Shown: positions 1 through 9,312, numbered from the stretch's first letter. The stretch: DNA of 64,000 nucleotides from Lysinibacillus irui (GCF_028877475.1 NZ_CP113527.1:3899501-3963500), one strand, 5' to 3'. The notes: generated from the letters alone by a model not told the origin. A program made the numbers and translations.

Positions 1-86
1 AAGTGTTTACGAAAAAAACGAATACAGTTCTTGCTGTAGCAGCAGGTGCATTCGTTCTTGGTCGTTTAACAAAACGCAAAAAATAA
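1..86 (+). CDS. C-terminal end of a small hypothetical protein (partial)
   Basis: An open frame enters from the left edge and stops with TAA at 84-86. The visible residues are a Lys/Thr-rich stretch, an Ala/Val/Gly hydrophobic run of about 12 residues and a basic tail ending RLTKRKK. That is the profile of a very small membrane-associated protein, but the start lies outside the window and I cannot name a family. A terminator hairpin follows directly, which supports this being the true end of a gene. Confidence 0.45.
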   Translation, partial: VFTKKTNTVLAVAAGAFVLGRLTKRKK

Positions 87-90
87 TATA

Positions 91-133
91 GAAAAAGAAC
101 CTTGCCGCACCATGCGATAAGGTTCCTTTTTTA
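91..133. terminator. Bidirectional terminator between the left-edge ORF and desR
   Basis: The arms AGAACCTT (96-103) and AAGGTTC (119-125) are flanked by A-runs on the left and T-runs on the right, so the hairpin can end transcription from both sides. It sits between two convergent genes. Confidence 0.75.
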
Positions 134-742
134 TTTGTTCCATCCTTTTTCTTTAAAGCGTGCAATAGCCTCAATACGATTACCGACATTTAGTTTTTCT
201 AGAATCGTTGAAATATAATTACGAACCGTACCAGCGGATAAAAACAGCTCTGCGGCAATTTCCTTAGTAGTCTTGCCCTCCGCCACAAGTGTCAGTACCT
301 GGCTTTCCCGTTCTGTTAAAGGATTTTCACTATCATCCTCATAGACAAAATCAACAAGTTCTGGCGCATAAATGCGTTTGCCGTCCATGATGGTACGGAT
401 TGCAGTAACTAGTTCCTCAATAGGACTATCCTTTAATAAGTAGCCCCTTACGCCCGCCTTTCTAGCACGCTCAAAGTATCCTGGCCTTGCAAATGTAGTT
501 AAAATAATGACTTTACAATTTGATCCAGTGCTATGCATTTCTTCTGCTGCGTCTAGTCCAGTTTTAACTGGCATTTCAATATCCATAATACAAATATCAG
601 GCTGATGCTCTTCCACAAGCATCAATGCTTCCTCACCATTTTTTGCTAAGCCAACGACCTCCATATCCTCCTCCATACTAAGTAAAGAGCGAAGAGCGCC
701 TAATAGCATCCCCTGATCTTCAGCAATTACAATTCGTATCAT
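131..742 (-). CDS. desR: DesR-type response regulator (NarL/LuxR family)
   Basis: Partner regulator of the membrane-fluidity sensor DesK; when phosphorylated, DesR activates the acyl-lipid desaturase gene. The 203 residues comprise an N-terminal receiver (acidic pocket near E8-D9, phospho-acceptor D54 in IMDIEMP, conserved K in LLKD) and a C-terminal LuxR-type HTH at about 138-200 (LTERESQVL, TVRNYISTILEKL). It lies 16 bp downstream of desK in the same direction, and the des-desK-desR order matches B. subtilis, which makes the assignment firm despite the many NarL paralogues. Confidence 0.92.
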   Translation of the reverse strand: MIRIVIAEDQGMLLGALRSLLSMEEDMEVVGLAKNGEEALMLVEEHQPDICIMDIEMPVKTGLDAAEEMHSTGSNCKVIILTTFARPGYFERARKAGVRGYLLKDSPIEELVTAIRTIMDGKRIYAPELVDFVYEDDSENPLTERESQVLTLVAEGKTTKEIAAELFLSAGTVRNYISTILEKLNVGNRIEAIARFKEKGWNK

Positions 743-758
743 GTCACATGCCTCTTTT

Positions 759-1907
759 CTATATGTTCTTCAAATTTTCTTTGACATTTTGATGTGTAAT
801 CGTCACTGGAATCGTAACCGTTAATGTAGTACCTTCAACACTTTCAATTTTAAAGGACCCATTAATAAACTCTAAGCGTTCCCGCATCCCATTTAATCCA
901 TTACCAGTTTTCCATGCTTGTTTTTTCGTTATTCCTTGTCCATTATCTCGGACTACTAAGTAAACTTCCTTAAAGTTTTGATGAAAAGCAATTTCGCATT
1001 TGGTTGCTCCACTATGTTTGACAACATTATTGACTGCCTCTTTTAAGCACATAGATAAAACGTTTTCTACAAGCGGTGGAACTTGCAATGCATTTTTATC
1101 GCCCTCAAAGATAAACTCCATTTCTGCCGCCTTTAATATTTGGGAAATACGCATGAGCTCATCTTCAAATTTCGCCGTGCGCATGTCCGAAACCAATTCA
1201 CGTACCTCTTTTAAGGCGATACTAGCCGTCTGGCGTATATCCTTAATCTCAACTAAAGCTTGCTGTGGGTCACGTTCTATCAGCCTAGAGGCAAGATCAC
1301 TTTTTAAACCAATCATAGACAATTTTTGACCCAGCGTATCATGTAAATCACGAGCTATCCGTTGACGTTCTTCAAAAACAATTAACTCAGCAATACGTTC
1401 ATTCGCAGTCTCTAATTGACCTTCCAAGTTTTCACGCTTATTTTTGGAATAAATCGTTAATGGCAATAAGACAACAGCTAAAATGGTCAACACTACAAAG
1501 GGTAGCTGTGATAAAAATAAGTGGAGCTCAACAAAAAAGCCTGCTCCTGTAGAAATAACTGTAAACCCTATATGTAGACCATACATAATATAAAAGCCGA
1601 CCGGTCTTCTTATGTTACCAATAAAAAAGGCTGTGAAAATAGATAGATATACATAACCATATAGAATGGTCATGACTATATTAATGACCATCTCGAAGCT
1701 AATCCACATATAAACTAAGCCGCTTTTCGAATTCATGGAAAATCGATAGAAAATAAAATAGAGCATTAAAAATGTAATACCTATTGATATTTCAATGTAT
1801 GATGATTTTCTAAAAATAAAGAAAAACGGTAGGAAACAAAAAATAATCCATAAATATACGCTGAGCATTGGACTATTCGGAATAATACTATGCCATTTCC
1901 TCAACAT
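759..1907 (-). CDS. desK: DesK-type thermosensor histidine kinase
   Basis: Membrane sensor kinase that in B. subtilis reads bilayer thickness and order at low temperature. Residues 1-155 carry about five hydrophobic segments with no extracellular domain, then a coiled-coil linker (about 156-180), a HisKA_3 dimerisation helix with H189 in the RDLHDTLGQ motif, and a HATPase_c domain (EAVNNVVKHS, DNGQGI, GNGLNGMRERL). Its 382 residues match the family. It has a promoter of its own (extended -10 upstream) and is separated from des by a terminator, so desKR is expressed independently of des. Confidence 0.93.
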   Translation of the reverse strand: MLRKWHSIIPNSPMLSVYLWIIFCFLPFFFIFRKSSYIEISIGITFLMLYFIFYRFSMNSKSGLVYMWISFEMVINIVMTILYGYVYLSIFTAFFIGNIRRPVGFYIMYGLHIGFTVISTGAGFFVELHLFLSQLPFVVLTILAVVLLPLTIYSKNKRENLEGQLETANERIAELIVFEERQRIARDLHDTLGQKLSMIGLKSDLASRLIERDPQQALVEIKDIRQTASIALKEVRELVSDMRTAKFEDELMRISQILKAAEMEFIFEGDKNALQVPPLVENVLSMCLKEAVNNVVKHSGATKCEIAFHQNFKEVYLVVRDNGQGITKKQAWKTGNGLNGMRERLEFINGSFKIESVEGTTLTVTIPVTITHQNVKENLKNI

Positions 1908-1936
1908 AATCTCACGCTCTTTCCTACTTTTCCCTT

Positions 1937-1945
1937 ATTATAACA
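1937..1945 (-). promoter_or_regulatory. Extended -10 promoter of desKR
   Basis: On the minus strand TGTTATAAT reads as an extended -10 (TG, one base, TATAAT) 29 bp before the desK start. No good -35 is visible, as is usual for this promoter class. Confidence 0.55.
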
Positions 1946-1996
1946 AGAAAATTAATTTTATGCCTGTGCTTTGGATAAGACTCTTCCCTTTACATA

Positions 1997-2031
1997 AAAC
2001 AGCCATCTCCCTTGCAGAGATGGCTGTTATC
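1997..2031 (-). terminator. Terminator of des
   Basis: AACAGCCATCTC and GAGATGGCTGTT form a 12-bp stem followed on the minus strand by TTTTATG. It lies just after the des stop codon and separates des from desKR. Confidence 0.75.
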
Positions 2032-2033
2032 AA

Positions 2034-3065
2034 CTAAGCGGCAATGCTGCCTCTTTCTTTGCGTTTTATAATTTCATTTACTTCTTTAAACGTAACAAAT
2101 TTACCTTGATCTTCATCATATAGCTTGTAACGTAATGATTCTAAGCTTGTAGCTAAAGTAATCGTTGTCGCCATATGTAATGGCGGTGTTTCATTATGTG
2201 CTTTTTCAAGATTATAGTTAGGTACACGAGGGGCTAAGTGATGGACATGATGGAATCCGATATTCCCTGTAACCCATTGTAAAATTTTCGGTAATTTATA
2301 ATACGAGCTACCCTCAACTGCGGCTTTCACATAATCCCACTCTGAGTTATGTTCAAAGTATGAATCTTCATATGTGTGCTGGATATAAAATAACCAAATT
2401 CCTAATGATCCGGCAATAAATAATGTAACACCTTGGACTAATAGAAATGCTTGCCAGCCCATAAAGAAAATTAAAGAGGCACACAATCCGACAATGACAA
2501 TATTCGTTAACACCGTGTTGAAACGTTCCTTTTTCTTTGCATCCTTACGATTAAAGCGATTTAAGACAAGTACCATATATAAAGGCCCTAACCCAAACAT
2601 AACAAATGGGTTTCGATAAAAACGATACCATAATCGTTGACCTTTTGAAGCTTGTAAATATTCCTCCACTGTCATCATATCAATATCACCAATACCACGC
2701 TTGTCTAGATTCGAGCTTGTTGCATGGTGAATTGTATGTTCACGTTTCCACTTTTCATATGGGAATGATGTTAGTACTCCCGTAAAAAATCCAACCCAGT
2801 CGTTTGCCTTTTTACTTTTGAAAAATGAACCATGTGTGCAATCGTGAAAGATAATAAAAGTTCTTACGACGAACCCAGCTGAAATGACACTTAAACCGAC
2901 AGTTAGCCAAGGTGAAACATCCACTAACAAGTAACCTGCTACCCACAATGCAATTAACGGTACAATTGTATTTATCATTTGAAAAACACTTTTACGCGTA
3001 TCTGATTTAGCAAATGGCGCTACATCTTGGCGTAACTTTTTCGTTTTTTCTTTAATTGTTGCCAT
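2034..3065 (-). CDS. des: Acyl-lipid (delta-5 type) fatty acid desaturase
   Basis: Integral-membrane di-iron desaturase that introduces a double bond into phospholipid acyl chains after cold shock. The three histidine boxes are present: HDCTH (74-78), HTIHH (110-114) and HHVHH near residue 272. Four or more hydrophobic segments lie at about 28-70 and 175-225. The 343-residue length fits Des. The start has GAGGGAG eight bases upstream. Expression should follow DesR binding upstream of the promoter (see the 3107-3167 entry). Confidence 0.94.
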   Translation of the reverse strand: MATIKEKTKKLRQDVAPFAKSDTRKSVFQMINTIVPLIALWVAGYLLVDVSPWLTVGLSVISAGFVVRTFIIFHDCTHGSFFKSKKANDWVGFFTGVLTSFPYEKWKREHTIHHATSSNLDKRGIGDIDMMTVEEYLQASKGQRLWYRFYRNPFVMFGLGPLYMVLVLNRFNRKDAKKKERFNTVLTNIVIVGLCASLIFFMGWQAFLLVQGVTLFIAGSLGIWLFYIQHTYEDSYFEHNSEWDYVKAAVEGSSYYKLPKILQWVTGNIGFHHVHHLAPRVPNYNLEKAHNETPPLHMATTITLATSLESLRYKLYDEDQGKFVTFKEVNEIIKRKERGSIAA

Positions 3066-3106
3066 CTTTTACTCCCTCGTTTCCTTTTCCTTATGACCTC
3101 ATCATA

Positions 3107-3167
3107 AAATAAGAGTACAAGTGAGAACAGATGCAATCATCATAAAAAGGATATGACATTTGTCATA
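3107..3167 (-). promoter_or_regulatory. des promoter region with candidate DesR operator
   Basis: A perfect palindrome, TATGACA-TT-TGTCATA (3152-3167), lies 15 bp upstream of a possible -35 (TTGCAT on the minus strand, 3131-3136) with a weak T-rich -10 near 3107-3112. In B. subtilis DesR activates from just upstream of the des -35, so the position fits. The same bases also form the terminator of the preceding GNAT gene, so the operator role is an inference. Confidence 0.4.
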
Positions 3168-3170
3168 CCC
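3144..3170 (-). terminator. Terminator of the GNAT acetyltransferase gene
   Basis: On the minus strand GGTATGACA pairs with TGTCATATCC and is followed by five T residues, four bases after the GNAT stop codon. Confidence 0.65.
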
Positions 3171-3174
3171 TTTA

Positions 3175-3672
3175 TCATTTCGGTCCAACCAAATGCAGTT
3201 GATAAAACACAAGGTCTAGCCATTGTTCAAACTTATAACCTGCATTTCTGATTGTTCCTACATATTCAAAGCCTAATTTTTCATGTGCCTTTATACTACC
3301 AATATTTTCACCATCTATACCTGCTACAAGCGTTTTCACACCATTCTCTTGTGCAAATGCTATGAGCCTGTGCATAAGCTTAGTGGCAATCCCTTTTTGA
3401 TAATGCTCTTTATGCACGTAAACAGAGTGCTCCATTGTATATTGGTAACCGGGATATGGGCGGAATTGACTGTAGGTAGCAAAGCCAGCGATCATCCCAT
3501 TTTCCTCGAAAACAAGCAAAGGATTTCCTAGTGCCTGCTGCTCCTTAAACCACTGCATTTTTTCATCCAAAGATTGTATTTCATATCGATAGACTGCCTT
3601 GCTTGTTAAAATAATATCATTATAGATGTCCAAAACTTCAGGTATATCTTGTTCTTCCATGAATCGAATCAT
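3175..3672 (-). CDS. GNAT N-acetyltransferase, phosphinothricin-acetyltransferase-like
   Basis: Acetyl-CoA dependent N-acetyltransferase of the Pat/Bar-like branch (MIRFMEEQDIPEVLDIYN at the N-terminus; H-x-YQKGIATKLM as the acetyl-CoA pyrophosphate loop; NIGSIKAHEKLGFE in the C-terminal motif). The substrate cannot be read from sequence; relatives acylate phosphinothricin, methionine sulfoximine or other small amines. The frame opens at a GTG at 3702, but the ATG at 3672 has AAGGAAGTG at good distance and begins at the usual GNAT N-terminus, so 165 residues are preferred. Single-gene unit ending in its own terminator. Confidence 0.85.
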   Translation of the reverse strand: MIRFMEEQDIPEVLDIYNDIILTSKAVYRYEIQSLDEKMQWFKEQQALGNPLLVFEENGMIAGFATYSQFRPYPGYQYTMEHSVYVHKEHYQKGIATKLMHRLIAFAQENGVKTLVAGIDGENIGSIKAHEKLGFEYVGTIRNAGYKFEQWLDLVFYQLHLVGPK

Positions 3673-3753
3673 GTTGCTCACTTCCTTAACGAAATTGGTC
3701 ACACATTCAATGTTTAAAAATAATCATCAGCAGAATGTTATTATATTACACCC

Positions 3754-6700
3754 TTAAACATTAAAATAGCGAGCATCAGGATGAGCAAAAACAATCGCAG
3801 ATACAGATGCTTCCGGCTCCATCATAAATCCTTCAGTTAAATGAACACCAATATCTTCAGGCTTTAATAAGCCAAACAGCTTCTCTTGATCTTCCAAGTT
3901 AGGGCAGGCAGGGTAACCGAATGAAAAACGTTGCCCTTGATATTTTGCTGCAAACCGATCTCTCATCGTGAAATCTGTCGCGTCAGGGAAGCCCCATTGG
4001 TCACGAATTTCTTGATGCATACGTTCAGCAAAGCCCTCTGCTAATTCTAGTGCAGTCGATTGTAGTGCATGGCTTTCGAGGAATTTACCGTCCTCTTTTA
4101 ACTGGCGTGCTGTAGCCATCACTCCTTTTCCTGCAGTTACTACCATGAGTGCAATATAGTCCATTTCACCGCTTTCTACTGTTTTTAAGAAGTCAGCAAG
4201 ACATAAAAATGGTTCTACCTGCTGGCGCGGGAAAGTAAAACGTTCAATTTCTGTTTTACTATCAGCAGGATCATAAACAACGACATCATCCCCATCCGCT
4301 TGGGCAGGGAAAAATTGATACAAACCTGAAGGCTTTAATAAATCACTTTTCAAATAATCATCTACTAATTCTTTTAGCTCTGTAGCTCTAGAATCTCCCG
4401 CTTCAAGCAGTTGATGAACTTGCCCTTTCAAGCCTAAATGATGTCCTAGCAATGTCCGCATATTAACATATGGATATAAATGTGATACAGCATATTCTTT
4501 TTTTACATGGCGACGTAAATCTGCTGGTAAATATACAGCTGCTTCTTTGACTGTTCGTGCAGGTTTTATCGTTACCTCTTTTACAGGACGAGCAGCTCGT
4601 TTTTCATCTGCCTCTAAACGTTTTTGGCGAGATTCTGCGATTTCAGCTAAGAAATTGGCACGTGTCCCCTCTCCCATTAAAAGATTGGCCTGCTCTAGGC
4701 CTTGCATTGCATCTTTTGAATAAATTACAGGACCATCATATTCATCTGCTATTTTTGTTTCAGTAAAGCGTCGAGAAAGTGCCGCTCCACCCACTAAAAT
4801 AGGTACATCAATACCTGCCTCTTTGAAATCTTGAGCAGTAATGACCATCTGTTGCGCTGATTTTACTAGCAAACCCGATAATCCGATAAAGTCTGGTTTC
4901 TCCTTGCGAATGGCTTCAATTAATTGGGCAGGGGTTACTTTAATGCCTAGATCTACAACCTTATAGCCATTATTACTTAATATAATATCCACAAGGTTCT
5001 TCCCAATATCGTGCACATCTCCTTTGACGGTAGCAAGTACCATTTTCCCTTTCCCAGCACTCTCTTCATTCTTCTCCATGAATTGCTCTAAATGGGCAAC
5101 GGCAGCCTTCATCACACCCGCTGATTGTAAAACCTCTGCTACAATGAGTTGATTATCATTAAATAATCGACCTACCTCAGCCATTCCTTCCATTAAAGGA
5201 CCATTAATGATATCAAGAGGTGTCTCAAAGATTTCACGGGCTGCATCTAAATCCTCTATTAGTCCTTCCTTCGTACCCTCTAGAATATAGTAAGCTAAAC
5301 GACCCTCAACCGTTTTTGGTATATCGGCTTCCGTTTTTTCCTTCTTTTTGTCACGATAGAAGTCTGTGAATACGGCTAAGGTTTCATCATTTGTATTAAA
5401 CAGCAAGTCATTAGCTAGCTTTATTTCCTCTTCAGGAATGGAAGCATATCGCTCTAGCTTCTCTGTATTAACAATAGCGTAATCCAAACCAGCAATTGTA
5501 CAATGATAGAGATACACAGCATTCAGTACTTCTCGGCCCACTGGCGGTAAGCCAAACGAGATATTACTTACACCTAGAACTGTTAATGTTTGCGGCATTT
5601 TTTCTTTGATTAGTCGAATCCCTTCAATGGTTTCGAGAGCAGATCCAATATACTGCTCATCTCCAGTTCCTACTGGGAACATCAATGGGTCAAAAATAAT
5701 ATCTTCTGGTGCAATACCCCATTTTTCAGTTAAAAGTTGATAGGAACGTTCAGCAATTTCAAGCTTACGATGACGATCAACCGCCATACCTTTTTCATCA
5801 ATTGTACCAACAACTAATGACGCACCGTATTTTTTCACAAGTGGTAATACGGCATCAAATCGCTCCTCGCCATCTTCCAGATTAATAGAGTTAATGATGG
5901 CTTTCCCTTGCGAAAATTTTAGCGCCTCCTCGATGACTTTTTCATCTGTTGAGTCAATCACAAGAGGAACCTTCACTTTTTTCACCACCTCCTGCATAAA
6001 GCCACGCATATCTTCTAATTCATCACGATCTGGGTTTGCTAAACAAATATCAATAACATGGGCACCATTTTTAACTTGCGCACGTGCAATCTCTGCTGCT
6101 TCCTCAAACTTTCCATCAATGATTAAATTTTTAAATTTTCGGGAGCCGATAACATTCGTTCTTTCTCCAATAAATAATGGACGCATGGAATCGTCATACA
6201 ATAATGGTTCGATACCAGATACCGCATGACCATGCGTTTTTTCTGGTAATTGTCGTGGTTTTTCACCTTTTAAAACTTCACGAATAGCTGCAATATGTGC
6301 TGGAGTTGTTCCACAGCAACCACCTACAATATTAAGCCAACCCTTTTCTGCAAAGCCTTTTAATTTTTGCGATAAAGATTCTGGCGATTCATGGTAACAG
6401 CCTTCTTCATCAGGTAAGCCAGCATTTGGATAACAACTTATATAGCCTGTTGAAAGCTCTGCTAATGAACGAATATGATCCGTCATAAACTCTGGTCCTG
6501 TCGCACAGTTTAAGCCAACTGATAATGGTTTAATATGCTCAATAGATATATAAAAGGCATCAATCGTTTGTCCTGCGAGTGTCGTACCCATCGGTTCAAT
6601 TGTTCCTGAAATCATAACGGGAAGTTCCTTGCCAGTTGCCGCGAAAGCACGTGTTACCCCTAATGTGCCGGCTTTAACATTCAGCATATCCTGACTTGTT

Positions 6701-7185
6701 TCCAATAACAGCACATCTGCTCCTGCCTCAATTAAGGCCTTCGCTTGGATAAAGAAATTTTCCTCGAGCTCATCAAATGTAATACCGCCAGTTACGGATA
6801 ATGTTTTTGTTGTTGGTCCCATAGCTCCAGCTACAAATCGCGGCCAATCCGATGTTGTAAATTTATCCACCGCTTGGCGAGCAATTTCAACTGCACGTTT
6901 ATTAATCTCTTCCGCTTTTGCACCCAGATCGTATTCATTTAACACAAGAGGAGTTCCACCAAATGTATTCGTACAAATGATATCTGCGCCAGCCTCTAAA
7001 TATTTAAGATGAATTTTCTCTATAACATCAGGTCTAGTAAGCACAAGATTTTCATTACACCCATCGAGCTCCTCTCCACCAAAATCATCTGCCGATAAGT
7101 TTTCATTTTGTAGCATTGTTCCCATTGCGCCATCAAGAATTAAAATACGTTTCTCTAATTGCTCTTCAATCAAGTGCTTAGCCAT
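3754..7185 (-). CDS. metH: Cobalamin-dependent methionine synthase
   Basis: Transfers the methyl group of 5-methyl-THF to homocysteine through enzyme-bound cobalamin. All four modules are present: homocysteine-binding barrel (1-325, zinc ligands C227 and C290-C291), pterin-binding barrel (about 335-600), cobalamin cap and Rossmann domain (about 625-860, cobalt-ligating H725 in DVHDIGKN), and the AdoMet reactivation domain (about 880-1143). The 1143 residues are family length. It starts 8 bp inside yitJ with GGAGTAAGT as ribosome site, so the two are translationally coupled and share the SAM riboswitch. No terminator is obvious in the 80 bp after it. Confidence 0.96.
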   Translation of the reverse strand: MAKHLIEEQLEKRILILDGAMGTMLQNENLSADDFGGEELDGCNENLVLTRPDVIEKIHLKYLEAGADIICTNTFGGTPLVLNEYDLGAKAEEINKRAVEIARQAVDKFTTSDWPRFVAGAMGPTTKTLSVTGGITFDELEENFFIQAKALIEAGADVLLLETSQDMLNVKAGTLGVTRAFAATGKELPVMISGTIEPMGTTLAGQTIDAFYISIEHIKPLSVGLNCATGPEFMTDHIRSLAELSTGYISCYPNAGLPDEEGCYHESPESLSQKLKGFAEKGWLNIVGGCCGTTPAHIAAIREVLKGEKPRQLPEKTHGHAVSGIEPLLYDDSMRPLFIGERTNVIGSRKFKNLIIDGKFEEAAEIARAQVKNGAHVIDICLANPDRDELEDMRGFMQEVVKKVKVPLVIDSTDEKVIEEALKFSQGKAIINSINLEDGEERFDAVLPLVKKYGASLVVGTIDEKGMAVDRHRKLEIAERSYQLLTEKWGIAPEDIIFDPLMFPVGTGDEQYIGSALETIEGIRLIKEKMPQTLTVLGVSNISFGLPPVGREVLNAVYLYHCTIAGLDYAIVNTEKLERYASIPEEEIKLANDLLFNTNDETLAVFTDFYRDKKKEKTEADIPKTVEGRLAYYILEGTKEGLIEDLDAAREIFETPLDIINGPLMEGMAEVGRLFNDNQLIVAEVLQSAGVMKAAVAHLEQFMEKNEESAGKGKMVLATVKGDVHDIGKNLVDIILSNNGYKVVDLGIKVTPAQLIEAIRKEKPDFIGLSGLLVKSAQQMVITAQDFKEAGIDVPILVGGAALSRRFTETKIADEYDGPVIYSKDAMQGLEQANLLMGEGTRANFLAEIAESRQKRLEADEKRAARPVKEVTIKPARTVKEAAVYLPADLRRHVKKEYAVSHLYPYVNMRTLLGHHLGLKGQVHQLLEAGDSRATELKELVDDYLKSDLLKPSGLYQFFPAQADGDDVVVYDPADSKTEIERFTFPRQQVEPFLCLADFLKTVESGEMDYIALMVVTAGKGVMATARQLKEDGKFLESHALQSTALELAEGFAERMHQEIRDQWGFPDATDFTMRDRFAAKYQGQRFSFGYPACPNLEDQEKLFGLLKPEDIGVHLTEGFMMEPEASVSAIVFAHPDARYFNV

Positions 7186-9025
7186 GTATACTTACTCCTT
7201 TTTTTTGTTCATCCAATTGCTCAATATATTTCATCAACTCTAGTGTCACATCATAGCGTAAAAAAGGTGTAATAAGGTAAATACCATTAAAATATTGCGC
7301 AGCCACCTCTACTAATTCCCTTGCAATGGCAATACCCTCAGCTGTTGCACGTTCTTTATCTTCACCACAAGCCTTCATTCTTGCTAAGGCATCTTCTGAT
7401 AATTTGATGCCAGGCACCTCGTGGTGTAAAAACTCTGCACTTTTATAACTCGTAACGGGCATAATCCCAATATATATCGGTGCTTGTAGATGCTTTGTTG
7501 CCTCGTAAATTTCCACAATTTTTTCCTTCGTATACACTGGCTGTGAAATAAAATAATCTGCACCATGTTCGATTTTCTTTTCTAAACGTGCCACAGCACG
7601 GTCTAACACACGAACGTTTGGATTAAATGCAGCAGCCACTGAAAAATTTGCTTTTTTTCGAAGGGGTTTACCAGAGAAAGAGACCCCTTCATTTAACTGC
7701 TTAATTAATTGGATTAGCTCCATCGAGGAGACATCATAAACGCTTGTCGCACCTGGGAAGTCCCCAACTTTTGTTGGATCACCCGTAACAGCTAAGACAT
7801 CATGAATTCCTAAAGCATTTAATCCCATTAAATGTGATTGCAGACCGATTAAATTACGATCTCGACATGTAATATGTGTTAGAGGACGTACGCCATGTGT
7901 ATTCTTCAACAATGCTCCCATTGCAATATTGCTAATACGAGGAGAGGCTAGAGAATTGTCTGCCATCATGACTACATCTGCGCCAGCATCATACAATTGT
8001 TTTGCTCCTTCAAGGAATCCATCAATTTCTAAATGTCTAGGTGTATCCAGTTCTACAATGACAGATCGTTCACGTTTTACTTTTTCATGAAGAGGCTCAT
8101 ACTTAGGAGGCTCTGCTTCTCGAACGACCTCAATCTTTTCAGGTTTCGCATGCTTTTCATGAACGGGTGATAACTCCTCTAAATATTTTTTTGCTGCCGC
8201 TATATGCTTTGGTGTCGTACCACAGCAGCCCCCAATCAAGCGTACCCCTTGATCACGTAGTTCTACTGCTGCTCGACCAAAATAATCAGCCTCCGATTCA
8301 TAAACGACACGCCCATCTTCTAAGTCAAGAAGTGAAGCGTTCGGATAAGCTGACATAAATGCCTTTTCAGGAAGTTCTACGCCTTCAAATGCTTGTATTG
8401 TATGATGTGGGCCAAGCCGGCAATTGACACCAACGATATCTGCACCAAGTGTTTCTAGCTCATGCAAAGCATTATTTAAAGACATTCCATTTTGTAAAAC
8501 ACCAGGCTCATGCATAGATACTTGTGCAATAATTGGTAACATTGTTTTTGCACGTAACATTTTTAATGTTGCAGTTAATTCTTCAAAATCATAATAGGTT
8601 TCAAGTAAGAGGCCATCTGGATTTCCTGCAAGTAAAACACTTGCTTGTTCCTCTACAGTCGCTAATATTTCCTCTAGTGTTGCATCACTTTTTCGGATAC
8701 CACGAATACCTCCTATTGTCCCTAAAACAAATTGACCTCCATCTGCAGCTGCTCGCTTAGCAATTGTAATAGCTGCTTCATTAAATTGTTGAACGCGTGA
8801 TTCTAATCCATAGCGAGCTAATTTGATGGCATTTGCACCGTACGTATTCGTTTGAATGATGTCAGCACCAGCCGCAATATATTCTCTATGAATCTTTTCA
8901 ATTAACTCTGGTCTCTGCACATTCATTTCCTCATGGCAATATTCCAATCCATAGCCATAAAGAACTGTGCCTATTGCACCATCCGCCGTCAATACATGCG
9001 TGTTTAACTTCTCAAGCAATCCCAT
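7178..9025 (-). CDS. yitJ: Bifunctional homocysteine S-methyltransferase / methylene-THF reductase
   Basis: The N-terminal half is a homocysteine methyltransferase-type barrel (GVNCRLGP and GGCCGTTP supplying three zinc cysteines). The C-terminal half (from about residue 320) is a MetF-type flavoprotein that makes the 5-methyl-THF used by MetH. The frame is open from 9076, but those codons lie inside the riboswitch terminator. ATG at 9025, preceded by GGAAGAGAGG, gives 615 residues starting MGLLEKLN, which is where the barrel begins. It is the first gene of the S-box operon and overlaps metH by 8 bp. Confidence 0.93.
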   Translation of the reverse strand: MGLLEKLNTHVLTADGAIGTVLYGYGLEYCHEEMNVQRPELIEKIHREYIAAGADIIQTNTYGANAIKLARYGLESRVQQFNEAAITIAKRAAADGGQFVLGTIGGIRGIRKSDATLEEILATVEEQASVLLAGNPDGLLLETYYDFEELTATLKMLRAKTMLPIIAQVSMHEPGVLQNGMSLNNALHELETLGADIVGVNCRLGPHHTIQAFEGVELPEKAFMSAYPNASLLDLEDGRVVYESEADYFGRAAVELRDQGVRLIGGCCGTTPKHIAAAKKYLEELSPVHEKHAKPEKIEVVREAEPPKYEPLHEKVKRERSVIVELDTPRHLEIDGFLEGAKQLYDAGADVVMMADNSLASPRISNIAMGALLKNTHGVRPLTHITCRDRNLIGLQSHLMGLNALGIHDVLAVTGDPTKVGDFPGATSVYDVSSMELIQLIKQLNEGVSFSGKPLRKKANFSVAAAFNPNVRVLDRAVARLEKKIEHGADYFISQPVYTKEKIVEIYEATKHLQAPIYIGIMPVTSYKSAEFLHHEVPGIKLSEDALARMKACGEDKERATAEGIAIARELVEVAAQYFNGIYLITPFLRYDVTLELMKYIEQLDEQKKGVSIHG

Positions 9026-9057
9026 AAAACTAGCCTCTCTTCCTATGTCTCTGTATA

Positions 9058-9092
9058 ATAAAAAGCCTTCTTTCATAAAAAAGAAGGCTTTA
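9058..9092 (-). terminator. Expression-platform terminator of the SAM riboswitch
   Basis: On the minus strand AAAGCCTTCTT and AAGAAGGCTTTTTA form a stem of about 11 bp with a T-run. It sits between the aptamer and the yitJ start at 9025 and would be formed when SAM is bound. Confidence 0.88.
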
Positions 9093-9094
9093 AC

Positions 9095-9213
9095 GATTCA
9101 GCATTGTTGTTCCTTCTCATCTTCGACTCAACGGTCTTCTGGATTTAGCACCTGACAATAAGTTGGTTGCTGAAGCTTCAATGGGCCAGTCCCTCTGCTT
9201 CTCTTGATAAGAA
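9095..9213 (-). promoter_or_regulatory. SAM-I (S-box) riboswitch
   Basis: The minus strand carries the S-box landmarks in order: CTTATCAAGAGAAGCAGAGG, then GGACTGGCCC, GAAGCTTCAGCAACC, and GGTGCTAAATCCAG, closing with sequence that restarts the P1 stem. The terminator follows directly. SAM binding should switch off yitJ-metH. Confidence 0.95.
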
Positions 9214-9244
9214 TTAAGTATGAATTTTTTAAATAATTAAAAGA

Positions 9245-9273
9245 ATCATATCGTTTACTGACGAATGAGTCAA
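9245..9273 (-). promoter_or_regulatory. Sigma-A promoter of yitJ-metH
   Basis: TTGACT (9268-9273), a 17-bp spacer and TATGAT (9245-9250) on the minus strand, about 30 bp before the aptamer begins. Confidence 0.85.
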
Positions 9274-9312
9274 GAGTATTTCACGTAACAAAGTAATTTT
9301 TAACTTAAAATC

